A DNA stretch of 40,474 nt, from assembly GCA_017396005.1 (NCBI GenBank), contig JAFQNG010000063.1:1-40474 (forward strand), written 5' to 3'. Of the stretch, positions 7,303 through 14,974 are shown piece after piece (position 1 is the stretch's first letter; each line of letters opens with the position of its first letter). Origin of the DNA: Desulfovibrio sp. GTDB taxonomy: Bacteria > Desulfobacterota > Desulfovibrionia > Desulfovibrionales > Desulfovibrionaceae. The notes under the pieces were generated by a model. That model made no database searches. It saw nothing but the letters and a program-made list of their open reading frames with translations, and was not told where the DNA came from. Position numbers and translations under genes: made by a program.

Positions 7303-8676
7303 ATGCTGGAAGGACGCACCCAGAGTCTTTGCCCTGTCTGTCTGCGCCTGGTAGACGCAGCCTATATGCGAACAGGCAATACTGTCTCACTGCACAAGAC
7401 CTGCCCGGAGCACGGTGCATTCTGTGTGCCTATCTGGAACGAAAAAGAGGGGATGCCCCGTTTTGGTACCTGGAGGCAAAGAGCCCGTATACCGGCCTAT
7501 CCGACACATCCAGCCACTGAAATACAAGAAGGCTGCCCCTTTGACTGCGGGCTCTGCCCGGAGCATGCCCAACATACCTGCACCGGCCTCATTGAGGTCA
7601 CACAGCGCTGCTCCCTGCGCTGCCCTGTCTGCTTCGCCAGTGCAGAGCGCACAGGCAGTGACCCTTCTCTGACAACCATTGCACAGCAGATGGACGCTCT
7701 TTTCAGAGCCTCCGGGACGTGCAACATACAGTTGTCCGGCGGTGAACCAACAGAGCGTGAGGATATTGTCACCATCATTGCCATGGCTGCAGAACGGGGC
7801 TTCGGCCTTGTACAGCTCAATACCAACGGCATGCGACTGGGAAAAGAAAGCGGCTATGCAGAACGTCTCAGACAGGCCGGGCTGGACTCCGTATACCTGC
7901 AGCTGGACGCCCTAGATGACGAAGTCTGTCTTGCCCTGCGGGGACGACACTGCCTGAAGGAAAAACTGGCCGCAGTCCATGCGTGTCAGAAAGCCGGCCT
8001 GGGGGTGGTGCTGGTCTGTACTCTGGTGCAAGGCATCAATGACAGCCTTTTGGGAGACCTTCTGCGCTGGGCAGTTGAACAGGGGCCGCATGTACGCGGC
8101 CTGCACATACAGCCGGTCTCCTCATTCGGGCGCTTTCCCTGGGATTTAAAAAATGCCCCGCGTATCACCCTGCCTGACATTATGACCTCTCTTGAAAAAC
8201 AGAGTGCAGGCATGGTACACGCTTCTGACTTTCATCCTCCTTCCTGTGAACACGCGCTCTGTTCCTTCAGCGCCGTCTATACCCGTACTCAAGAGGGACT
8301 TTCTTCCCCCTTGGGCTCATCCTGCTGTTCCGGCGGCAGTAATATGACGTCCGCTGCAGTAGACAATGCCGAGGGCTCACGCATCTCACGCGCTTTTACA
8401 GCAACGCACTGGCGGGCCCCATCAGCGCACGCACAGAAAGAAAATCAGCCCGCGTCTGCGGTTCAGGATGCCTTCAGCCGTTTTCTGGCGCAATCCGGGG
8501 CAGCGCAACGCTTCACCCTGTCGGCCATGGCCTTTCAGGATGCTGTCACCCTTGATGTGGAGCGTGTGCGTGGCTGCTGCATCCATGTGGTGGCCAGAGA
8601 CGGCAGGCTTATCCCCTTCTGCGCGTATAATCTCACTTCGCTGGAGGGGGTCAGCCTTTACCGGAGTCAGGCGTGA
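7303..8676 (+). CDS. trsS: Radical SAM protein, TrsS type
   Basis: A 457-residue radical SAM enzyme. The cluster motif is C103-x3-C107-x2-C110 and the SAM-binding GGEP is at 146-149. Ahead of it is a Cys-rich N-terminal domain (C10, C13, C34; C78, C82, C85), resembling that of MJ0619/Tes-like radical SAM proteins. A C341-C342 pair in SSCCSGG and a C-terminal RGCC...FCAYN block may hold a second cluster or the substrate. I recall the family being called a radical SAM (seleno)protein; in this copy all positions are cysteine and no in-frame TGA occurs. The ATG at 7303 lies one base after the previous stop; the upstream in-frame ATG at 7144 would overlap the previous gene by 158 bases. The substrate is unknown. 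Confidence 0.8.
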   Translation: MLEGRTQSLCPVCLRLVDAAYMRTGNTVSLHKTCPEHGAFCVPIWNEKEGMPRFGTWRQRARIPAYPTHPATEIQEGCPFDCGLCPEHAQHTCTGLIEVTQRCSLRCPVCFASAERTGSDPSLTTIAQQMDALFRASGTCNIQLSGGEPTEREDIVTIIAMAAERGFGLVQLNTNGMRLGKESGYAERLRQAGLDSVYLQLDALDDEVCLALRGRHCLKEKLAAVHACQKAGLGVVLVCTLVQGINDSLLGDLLRWAVEQGPHVRGLHIQPVSSFGRFPWDLKNAPRITLPDIMTSLEKQSAGMVHASDFHPPSCEHALCSFSAVYTRTQEGLSSPLGSSCCSGGSNMTSAAVDNAEGSRISRAFTATHWRAPSAHAQKENQPASAVQDAFSRFLAQSGAAQRFTLSAMAFQDAVTLDVERVRGCCIHVVARDGRLIPFCAYNLTSLEGVSLYRSQA

Positions 8677-9785
8677 TGCATGCTCCGGCTGCTGCCTCTG
8701 CAGCTACCGTCTCAGTCATGGACGCATGGCTTGATGCCCAGTGCCCGGGTCCAGGCCCGCTGACGAAACGTCTCGAAGCAGCCCGCCTTGCAGCCTTCCG
8801 AGCCATACTCCAGCGGGCATACAGGCACAGCCCCTGGTATTCCCGCACACTCGCCGGACATGACCTTCATATCCGCTCCACAGCCGACATACGTCGCCTG
8901 CCATTCACCAGACCACAGGATCTTTGTGATCATCGTCAATTTCTGTGCATACCCCAGGGCGAGGTATGCCGTATCGTCACACTGAGCACATCAGGCTCCA
9001 CTGGTGCGGCCAAGCGCATTGCCTTCTCAGAAAACGACCTGCAGCGTACCGCCTCCTTTTTCCGGGTGGGCATGTCCCAGCTTGTACACAGCGACCAGTG
9101 CCTGCTTGTACTGTTACCAGGAGCCGACAGCCCCAATGGCGTTGTAGATCTGCTGTGCCAGGCCCTGAGTACAGCAGGGGTCACTGTCTGCGCCGGAAAC
9201 CCTGCCTCCACGCCTGAAAGCCTGAAAAGTGATATCCTGCGCATACGTCCATATGCCCTGGTAGCGGCCCCCCATCAGTTGACAATGCTTCTGGCGACTC
9301 TGCAGGCTGATCCTGTTTTTTGTCAGACTGCCCGCTGCATAGGCGGAATACAATCCAGCGGGGATGTGCTGACAGATACGCTGCGCCACAACCTGGAAAA
9401 AATTCTTGACTGCATCGTGCTGGACCATTTTGGCATGACCGAAACATGCTTTGGCGGCGGTGTGGAATGCCTGGCCCGCCACGGTTATCATCTGCGGGAG
9501 CTGGACCTTTTTCTTGAAATACTTGATCCGTTGAGCCTTGAACCCGTAGCTGACGGCCAGACCGGCGAACTGGTACTCACCACACTGAACCGCGAGGCCA
9601 TGCCCCTCATACGCTATCGTACCGGTGATGCCGCTGCATGGCTTGCCGGGCCATGCCCCTGCGGCAGCCCCTTGCGCCGTCTCGCGCCCTTACAGGGGCG
9701 CTGGCAAATGCAAAACGGTTTTCCCGTGCTCTGCCATATTCCAAAAGGAGGCTTTCATGTTAGAACTGCTCCAGCAGCTCTGTGA
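8676..9785 (+). CDS. AMP-dependent CoA-ligase-like enzyme, short form (DVU_1553 type)
   Basis: A 369-residue member of the PaaK-like acyl-adenylating family. The ATP-binding loop STSGSTGAAKR is at 104-114, followed by HFGMTE and RYRTGD motifs and a Cys pair PCPCG before a short tail. PaaK enzymes are usually about 430 residues; the C-terminal domain that normally closes over the adenylate is missing here. The enzyme may only adenylate its substrate, or use a partner protein. The start ATG overlaps the radical SAM stop by one base (TGATG), and the end overlaps XdhC by 29 bases. The substrate is unknown. Confidence 0.78.
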   Translation: MHAPAAASAATVSVMDAWLDAQCPGPGPLTKRLEAARLAAFRAILQRAYRHSPWYSRTLAGHDLHIRSTADIRRLPFTRPQDLCDHRQFLCIPQGEVCRIVTLSTSGSTGAAKRIAFSENDLQRTASFFRVGMSQLVHSDQCLLVLLPGADSPNGVVDLLCQALSTAGVTVCAGNPASTPESLKSDILRIRPYALVAAPHQLTMLLATLQADPVFCQTARCIGGIQSSGDVLTDTLRHNLEKILDCIVLDHFGMTETCFGGGVECLARHGYHLRELDLFLEILDPLSLEPVADGQTGELVLTTLNREAMPLIRYRTGDAAAWLAGPCPCGSPLRRLAPLQGRWQMQNGFPVLCHIPKGGFHVRTAPAAL

Positions 9786-10875
9786 CACGCTTGCGGCCGG
9801 CCGCTGCGCAGCACTCGCCACCATTGTCCGTCAGGAAGGCTCTGCCCCACGTGGTGCAGGCTCGCGTCTGCTTGCCGGACCTGACGGCCTTATATGCGGT
9901 ACTGTTGGCGGTGGTCTGGTGGAAGCCTGTGTCATCAGAGCCTGCGCCGAAGCCTGCACCTCGCTCCGGCCCGATGTTCTGGATTTCACCATGGACGGCA
10001 ACCTGGCTGCTGCCTCAGAGATGATCTGCGGCGGACGCGTATGTGTACTTATAGAGCCTTTTGTGCCCAATCGCTCCAACAGTATTCTGCCGTGTTTTTC
10101 TCTTGCACCGGAACATGCCTCGGCAGAGCTGGCGCTTGCAGCGGCCAGGGGAGCTGGCGCTTGTATCATACGCCCTTTCCCGCCGGTAAAAACGGCCTGG
10201 TCTGTCCTCCATGCCGATGGCAGCAGAGCAGGCAGCCCCCTGCCCCCTAGGGCAGAGGAGATCTTACGCACTGCCCCCATTACTGAAGCAGCCATCATCA
10301 ATGCAGACGGTACAGCCTATTTTTGTGAGCCCTGCTGCAGACCGGAGCGCATGATCATACTGGGTGGCGGGCATGTTTCGCGCCCCACGGCACTTATGGC
10401 AGCCATGACTGGTTTTGAGGTGCACGTTATCGACGACCGGGCAGAATTCGCTTCTGCCGCACGCTTTCCCAGGGCCCATACCCATATTACCTCGGACTAC
10501 GCCCACTGCCTGGACGACCTCAAAATAGCAGCAGACGATTATCTGGTTATCGTCACACGTGGGCACCTTTATGACAGGGAAGCTGTAGAGCAGGCCCTGC
10601 ACAGCCCTGCAGCGTATATCGGCATGATAGGGAGCACGCGCAAACGTGATCAGATCTATCGCCTTCTGCTTGAAAAAGGCTTCACCAGAGATGATCTTGC
10701 CCGTATCCACAGCCCCATCGGCCTTGATATAGGGGCCGAGACGCCTGAAGAAATTGCCGTGAGCATACTGGCCCAGTGCATTGCACATCGGCACGGCGCA
10801 CCCTCGCCAGTGTGGCGAAAAGACAGTGAACACCGTGATGGCAAAGAGGAAAAACCATGTCTGCCTTCGCTCTGA
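9757..10875 (+). CDS. xdhC: XdhC-family molybdenum cofactor insertion/sulfuration protein
   Basis: XdhC-type chaperones bind the molybdenum cofactor, promote its terminal sulfuration and insert it into xanthine-oxidase-family enzymes. This 372-residue copy has the N-terminal motif GSAPRGAGSRLL (28-39) and GTVGGGLVE (48-56), and a C-terminal Rossmann domain with ILGGGHVSRP and a TPEEIAVSILAQ tail. The start is fixed by AAAAGGAGG six bases upstream of ATG 9757, inside the preceding gene; the frame opens earlier but without support. It overlaps the next gene by 19 bases. Its obvious client is the Mop protein encoded at the start of the operon. Confidence 0.92.
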   Translation: MLELLQQLCDTLAAGRCAALATIVRQEGSAPRGAGSRLLAGPDGLICGTVGGGLVEACVIRACAEACTSLRPDVLDFTMDGNLAAASEMICGGRVCVLIEPFVPNRSNSILPCFSLAPEHASAELALAAARGAGACIIRPFPPVKTAWSVLHADGSRAGSPLPPRAEEILRTAPITEAAIINADGTAYFCEPCCRPERMIILGGGHVSRPTALMAAMTGFEVHVIDDRAEFASAARFPRAHTHITSDYAHCLDDLKIAADDYLVIVTRGHLYDREAVEQALHSPAAYIGMIGSTRKRDQIYRLLLEKGFTRDDLARIHSPIGLDIGAETPEEIAVSILAQCIAHRHGAPSPVWRKDSEHRDGKEEKPCLPSL

Positions 10876-12047
10876 TTCTGGCTGCAGGCTTTTCAAGCCG
10901 CATGGCCCCAGCCTTCAAGCCTCTGCTGGAGCTGCCCTTTGCCCAGGGGCGGCAGACGCCCTTGGCGCGCCTGTGTGCTCTCTATCAGTCAGAAGGCATA
11001 CGGCCTGTGGTCATAGGCGGGCATCGCCATCAGGAAGTTCAAACTGCCGCCCAGGCATGTGGCGCAGACTTTGTGCGTAATCCGCACCCGGAACAGGGTA
11101 TGCTCTCAAGCATAAAGGCAGGGCTGGCCGTACTGCCCGAAAACTGCCGTCTGTTCTTCATTCATCCTGTTGATGTCCCCCTGGTACGCCGTATGACTGT
11201 AAGCCTTTTACTGGAGGCCGCCGCACAGCAGACGGACGATATCTACATTCCTGTTTACCGGGAACAGAAAGGGCATCCACCACTGATATGTGGCAGCCTG
11301 CACTCTCTGCTGCTTGCTGGGGATCACCCCGAAGGTCTGCGTGGTCTGCTGCAAACCTCAGGCAGAAGGATACGCTCTGTGCCTGTGGCTGATGCCTTCA
11401 TTCTGCACGATATGGATGATACGAAGTCCTACGATACTCTCTGCAACCTCGCACCCCTTGCAGATATTCTCAGCCCGGAAGAGGCAGAAACCCTGCTCCT
11501 GCTACGGGCTGTGCCGCACAGGGGACTGGGGCACGCCAGAGCCGTAGCTGCTCTGGCAGCGGCCTTCACCGACGCCCTTATGCAGGCCCGCACAGGCGCC
11601 TTGCCTGATCAGAGACTTGACAGCCGCCTTGCCATGGCCGGTGGTCTGCTGCACGATATATGCAAGGGACAGGCGGAACACGAAAAAGCCGCAGGCCATC
11701 TGTTCAGAAGCTGGGGCATGGAGCGTATGGCACGTCTGGTGGAAGATCACCGCGATATGGCCCTGCCCCATGACGCTCCGCTCTCAGAAAGAGAGCTCGT
11801 CTTTCTGGCAGATAAGTATGTGCACGGTTCACGCCCCGTATCGCTGGAAGAACGCTTTGCGCAGAAACTGCACATCTACGCGCAAGACGCAGCAGCCTGT
11901 GTCGCCATACGGGGCCGCAGGGAACGCGCAGCCGCCATGGCCCGGCGTTTTGCCATGGAGAGCGGGCGTGACCCTGCAGAAATGGCTTTTGAACTTCTTG
12001 CATCTTTTCCCGGCACAGGTCTGACTAAATTCGTAAAAACGCCTTGA
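10857..12047 (+). CDS. MobA/MocA-like nucleotidyltransferase fused to an HD domain (DVU_1551 type)
   Basis: Residues 1-195 form an NTP-transferase domain with LAAGFSSRM (8-16), K21 and the metal-binding HPVDVP (103-108). This matches MocA, which adds CMP to molybdopterin to make the cytosine dinucleotide form used by Mop-type enzymes. Residues about 205-396 form an HD phosphohydrolase-like domain with H226, H266-D267, H275 and H298. The fusion suggests that cofactor nucleotide transfer is linked to a hydrolytic step on a nucleotide or phosphate; that is inference. It is the last gene of the operon, and its stop codon overlaps the next promoter. Confidence 0.85.
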   Translation: MSAFALILAAGFSSRMAPAFKPLLELPFAQGRQTPLARLCALYQSEGIRPVVIGGHRHQEVQTAAQACGADFVRNPHPEQGMLSSIKAGLAVLPENCRLFFIHPVDVPLVRRMTVSLLLEAAAQQTDDIYIPVYREQKGHPPLICGSLHSLLLAGDHPEGLRGLLQTSGRRIRSVPVADAFILHDMDDTKSYDTLCNLAPLADILSPEEAETLLLLRAVPHRGLGHARAVAALAAAFTDALMQARTGALPDQRLDSRLAMAGGLLHDICKGQAEHEKAAGHLFRSWGMERMARLVEDHRDMALPHDAPLSERELVFLADKYVHGSRPVSLEERFAQKLHIYAQDAAACVAIRGRRERAAAMARRFAMESGRDPAEMAFELLASFPGTGLTKFVKTP

Positions 12048-12073
12048 CAAAAGCCTGAACAACTGCCCATAAT
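12044..12073 (+). promoter_or_regulatory. Strong sigma70-like promoter for the cytochrome complex operon
   Basis: A perfect TTGACA at 12044-12049 overlaps the stop codon of the previous gene, and CATAAT (five of six) is at 12068-12073 with an 18-base spacer. A T-rich tract follows. Transcription would start near 12080, leaving about a 240-base leader before the cytochrome gene. Confidence 0.7.
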
Positions 12074-12091
12074 TTGTTATCTTTTTCATTT

Positions 12092-12124
12092 GTCTGATCC
12101 CAGACGTGCATTGAAAGGCAATGC
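12092..12124 (+). promoter_or_regulatory. Two consecutive small hairpins in the cytochrome operon leader
   Basis: GTCTG 12092-12096 pairs with CAGAC 12101-12105, and GCATTG 12108-12113 pairs with CAATGC 12119-12124. They lie at the start of the predicted transcript, before a small ORF. Further possible pairings occur at 12264-12278 and 12287-12306, close to the cytochrome ribosome-binding site. Function unknown. Confidence 0.3.
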
Positions 12125-12153
12125 TTTAACCCCGTACAAAATGGAGGGCTGAT

Positions 12154-12255
12154 ATGTATTCAACACGCTACCCCCCAGGTCGCCCTGATGGCATTACAGC
12201 CGTGTTTGCCGACTTGCCGAATGGCCTGAGAAGGTTGGGCGAGGGAAAATGTTGA
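12154..12255 (+). CDS. 33-residue small ORF in the cytochrome operon leader
   Basis: An ATG-started ORF of 33 codons has an excellent ribosome-binding site, GGAGGG at 12143-12148, five bases upstream. It ends with TGA at 12253-12255, 67 bases before the cytochrome start. The predicted peptide is basic, rich in Gly, Pro and Arg, has no signal peptide or membrane segment, and ends in a cysteine. I do not recognise it. It could be a real small protein or a translated leader that controls the downstream genes. The strong Shine-Dalgarno sequence is the main support. Confidence 0.4.
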   Translation: MYSTRYPPGRPDGITAVFADLPNGLRRLGEGKC

Positions 12256-12322
12256 CTCAGCCCGGGGTCTGCGTCCCCATCATATGGTGATGTCGAGATC
12301 CATCACTCGTAATGAGGATGAT

Positions 12323-12706
12323 ATGCGAAAAATAGTTATATGTGGCCTGGTTATGCTTAGTGCATGTCTATCCGTGCCTGCCATTGCCGTTGCAGATGAG
12401 GTAGAGCGGATACCCATCACCTTTCCTGAAATAAAATCTCCGGAACTTCCTCCGGTATTCTTCACCCATGAAAAGCACATGGAATACGTGGAGCGCCTGA
12501 AAGGCGACTGCACAAGCTGCCATGTGGAGACCGAAGAAGGCATGTCCCCTGACTTCCTGCACATCAAAAAGCAGCCTGCCGACAAGCAGGTGGCCTACAT
12601 TCACGCGGCATGTACCGACTGTCATGCCAAGGCCAATGCTGGCCCGCGACTTGTGGAATGCCGTACCTGTCACGACAGGCAGGTGGCACAGGCTCAGGCC
12701 CAGTAA
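12323..12706 (+). CDS. Triheme c-type cytochrome (class III / c7-like), exported
   Basis: A 127-residue exported cytochrome with three CxxCH sites at 63-67, 97-101 and 113-117, and extra histidines (H49, H52, H80, H94) able to act as second axial ligands. Tetraheme c3 and TmcA-type cytochromes have four sites, so this is a three-haem, c7-like form. The N-terminus is a signal peptide; it may be cut after AVA (residue 24) or, as a lipoprotein, at LSAC (C15). The start at 12323 is set by GAGG at 12314-12317; the frame is open to 12284 but without a ribosome-binding site. It probably takes electrons from periplasmic hydrogenase or formate dehydrogenase and hands them to the membrane subunit encoded next. 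Confidence 0.88.
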   Translation: MRKIVICGLVMLSACLSVPAIAVADEVERIPITFPEIKSPELPPVFFTHEKHMEYVERLKGDCTSCHVETEEGMSPDFLHIKKQPADKQVAYIHAACTDCHAKANAGPRLVECRTCHDRQVAQAQAQ

Positions 12707-12753
12707 CCCTGACGGCCTGAGGCCGCAGCTCATCACACAGGAGGCAATCTTTC

Positions 12754-13434
12754 ATGATGGATTTCATAACCGGACCGCTTTTTGCCCTGTCTCTGCTGAT
12801 TTTTGTGGGGGGGCTTGGTCTGCGCGTCATTCTGTACATCCGCGGCCTGGATGCGAAACTGGAGCGCGTGGCCTATAACTTCCATTTTTCACGTTCCATA
12901 CCGGGGGCACTGGTCTCCATCGGCAAATGGCTCATCCCGGGCGGCACTGCCGGCTGGCGCAAACAGCCCGTAGCAGCGGCGGCCTTCTTCCTGTTGCATG
13001 TGGGTGCCATCTTCGTACCGCTTTTCGTTCTGGGGCACACGGTGCTTCTGGAAGACCTGACAGGCATCTCCCTGCCCTCCCTGCCCGGTGAGCTGGCAGA
13101 TGTGCTGACCATAGCCACTCTGTGTGGTCTTGTACTCCTGGTGGCACGCCGCCTGACCAGCCCCGCCCTGCGCCAGCTGAACTCCTGTCAGGACTGGCTG
13201 GTGCTTGCGGTGACCATTCTGCCCTTCTTTACGGGCCTCATGGCCAGTTTTGACACAGCCTCCTATGACACATGGTGTATTCTCCATGTACTCAGCGGTG
13301 AGCTCTTCCTCATCCTGGCCCCCTTCACCAAATTGTCCCATATCGCGCTTTACTTCATGTCCCGCGCTCAGCTGGGTATGGATTACGCTATCAAACGCGG
13401 CGGTGCGACGCGTGGCGGCGCATTCCCCTGGTAA
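12754..13434 (+). CDS. HmcE/TmcC-like membrane cytochrome b subunit
   Basis: A 226-residue integral membrane protein with about five helices (6-28, 73-95, 115-133, 148-165, 175-198). Membrane histidines H82, H95, H178 and H196 are candidate haem b ligands, as in the NarI/DsrM-like family. HmcE of D. vulgaris is, as I recall, the same length. AGGAGG lies nine bases before the ATG. Between the periplasmic cytochrome and the cytoplasmic Fe-S protein, it would carry electrons across the membrane, possibly with quinone interaction. TmcC and HmcE are close relatives, so I leave the symbol empty. Confidence 0.85.
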   Translation: MMDFITGPLFALSLLIFVGGLGLRVILYIRGLDAKLERVAYNFHFSRSIPGALVSIGKWLIPGGTAGWRKQPVAAAAFFLLHVGAIFVPLFVLGHTVLLEDLTGISLPSLPGELADVLTIATLCGLVLLVARRLTSPALRQLNSCQDWLVLAVTILPFFTGLMASFDTASYDTWCILHVLSGELFLILAPFTKLSHIALYFMSRAQLGMDYAIKRGGATRGGAFPW

Positions 13435-13472
13435 TGTCCTGCCCGTCTGTTCACATGCCCAAGGAGTAAGCA

Positions 13473-14858
13473 ATGTCGGAAGTTTTATGCAGCCCCACAC
13501 CGGTTACCACCAAAGAGGGAATCCACGCCTTGCTCAAGGACAAGGGTGGTGAAGAATATTACAGGCAGATGAAGAATCTGTGGGTGGACCAGGTAGCTCT
13601 GGGACGTGATCTGGAACGTACCTGCAAATCCCGTACACGCACCTGGCTTTCCATCTGTGCGCACTGTGCCATGTGTGCGGACAGCTGTTTCTTCTATAAA
13701 GCCAATGACAATGATCCCAAGCAGATTCCTTCGTACAAGATTCAGTCCACCCTTGGCGAAATGATCCGCAAAAGCGGCCGTGTAGACACGGAATTCATGA
13801 TCAATGCCATGAACGTGGCCTGGGGGCAGTGCACCTGCTGCAACCGCTGCGGTGTCTACTGCCCGCATGGCATCGACACCGGCGTCATGTTCAGCTATCT
13901 GCGCGGTCTGCTGTTCAAACACGGCTTTGTGCCGTGGGAACTGAAAATCGGCTCCGGTATGCACCGCGTCTATGGCGCCCAGATGGACGTGACCGAAGAA
14001 GATTGGGTGGAAACCTGCGAATGGATGGTAGAAGAAAACCAGGACGAATGGCCTGACCTGGAAATCCCCGTTGACAAAGAAAATGCGGATGTCATGTACA
14101 TCCTCAACGCGCGCGAGGTCAAACACTATCCTGAAGACATCGCCAAGGCCGCCATTCTCTTCCATGTGACGGGCACCAACTGGACAGTGCCGAGCAAGGG
14201 CTGGGAAAACACCTCTCTGACCATGTTTGCCGGAGACTGGGAAGGCTGTGCCCAGAACGTGAAGCGCGTCTACGCCGCAGTGGACCGTCTCAAGCCCAAG
14301 ATGGTGGTGGGCACCGAATGCGGCCATGCCCACCGTGCCACAGTCGTTGAAGGCCCCTACTGGGCCGGCCGCGACAGCGGTGAACCGCCGGTGCCCTTCC
14401 TGCACTATGTGGAATGGGTGGCCATGTGCCTGCGCACAGGCAAACTGAAGATCGACCCGGCCAAAAAGATCAAGGTGCCATGCACCCTGCAGGATTCGTG
14501 CAACTATGTGCGCAATCACGGCCTCGGCAAGATCACCCGTGAGATCATGAGCTATATCGCTGAAGATTTCAGGGAAATGGACCCCAATGGCGACCATAAC
14601 TTCTGCTGTGGCGGCGGCGGCGGCCTCAACGGTATCGGCAGATACCGCAATGAGCGCAACGTAGCCCTCAAGCATAAGCTGGAACAGATCAAGGCCACGG
14701 GCGCCGAGCTTGTCATCAGCCCCTGCCACAACTGCTGGGATGCCATCAGAGACATGGTGGAAGTCTATGAAGAGCACAACCTCAAATGGACCTTCCTCAA
14801 GCCGCTGCTGGTGGACATGATGATCATCCCTGATCATATCCGCCATAACGAAATATAG
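13473..14858 (+). CDS. HmcF/TmcB-like cytoplasmic iron-sulfur protein with CCG domain
   Basis: A 461-residue protein with two 4Fe-4S motifs (C62/C65/C68/C72 and C120/C123/C126/C130) and C-terminal CCG features (C378-C379, then C418/C421), the HdrD/DsrK pattern that binds a catalytic or electron-storing cluster. The length equals HmcF of D. vulgaris as I remember it. AAGGAG lies just upstream of the ATG. It is the cytoplasmic end of the transmembrane complex and is thought to feed electrons to sulfate reduction or a thiol/disulfide acceptor. It is the last gene before a strong terminator. A long antisense frame over it is a codon-bias shadow. Confidence 0.9.
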   Translation: MSEVLCSPTPVTTKEGIHALLKDKGGEEYYRQMKNLWVDQVALGRDLERTCKSRTRTWLSICAHCAMCADSCFFYKANDNDPKQIPSYKIQSTLGEMIRKSGRVDTEFMINAMNVAWGQCTCCNRCGVYCPHGIDTGVMFSYLRGLLFKHGFVPWELKIGSGMHRVYGAQMDVTEEDWVETCEWMVEENQDEWPDLEIPVDKENADVMYILNAREVKHYPEDIAKAAILFHVTGTNWTVPSKGWENTSLTMFAGDWEGCAQNVKRVYAAVDRLKPKMVVGTECGHAHRATVVEGPYWAGRDSGEPPVPFLHYVEWVAMCLRTGKLKIDPAKKIKVPCTLQDSCNYVRNHGLGKITREIMSYIAEDFREMDPNGDHNFCCGGGGGLNGIGRYRNERNVALKHKLEQIKATGAELVISPCHNCWDAIRDMVEVYEEHNLKWTFLKPLLVDMMIIPDHIRHNEI

Positions 14859-14881
14859 CTGCGCTCTGAGCAGCCCCCTGC

Positions 14882-14914
14882 GGGTGGGATGCGCAGCATC
14901 CCGCCCTTTTTTTT
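14882..14914 (+). terminator. Intrinsic terminator of the cytochrome complex operon
   Basis: GGGTGGGATGC at 14882-14892 pairs with GCATCCCGCCC at 14896-14906 (one G-T pair, loop GCA), followed by eight T at 14907-14914. It lies 24 bases after the HmcF-like stop. Confidence 0.92.
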
Positions 14915-14923
14915 GTGATATTT

Positions 14924-14959
14924 ACTGAAAAAGCCGCCTTTTGAGGCGGCTTTTTCAGT
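14924..14959 (-). terminator. Bidirectional terminator between the HmcF-like and rel genes
   Basis: ACTGAAAAAGCCGCC at 14924-14938 pairs perfectly over 15 bp with 14945-14959. The A-rich and T-rich flanks of the stem give a U-tract on both strands. It lies 15 bases beyond the minus-strand rel stop and backs up the plus-strand terminator. Confidence 0.88.
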
Positions 14960-14974
14960 TGCTGTCGTGCCTGC

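Noticed and set aside
13485-14846. Long open frame (453 codons) antisense to the HmcF-like gene
   Set aside because: It mirrors a high-confidence Fe-S protein, shows no recognisable domain or ribosome-binding site, and long antisense frames are expected with this GC content and codon use.
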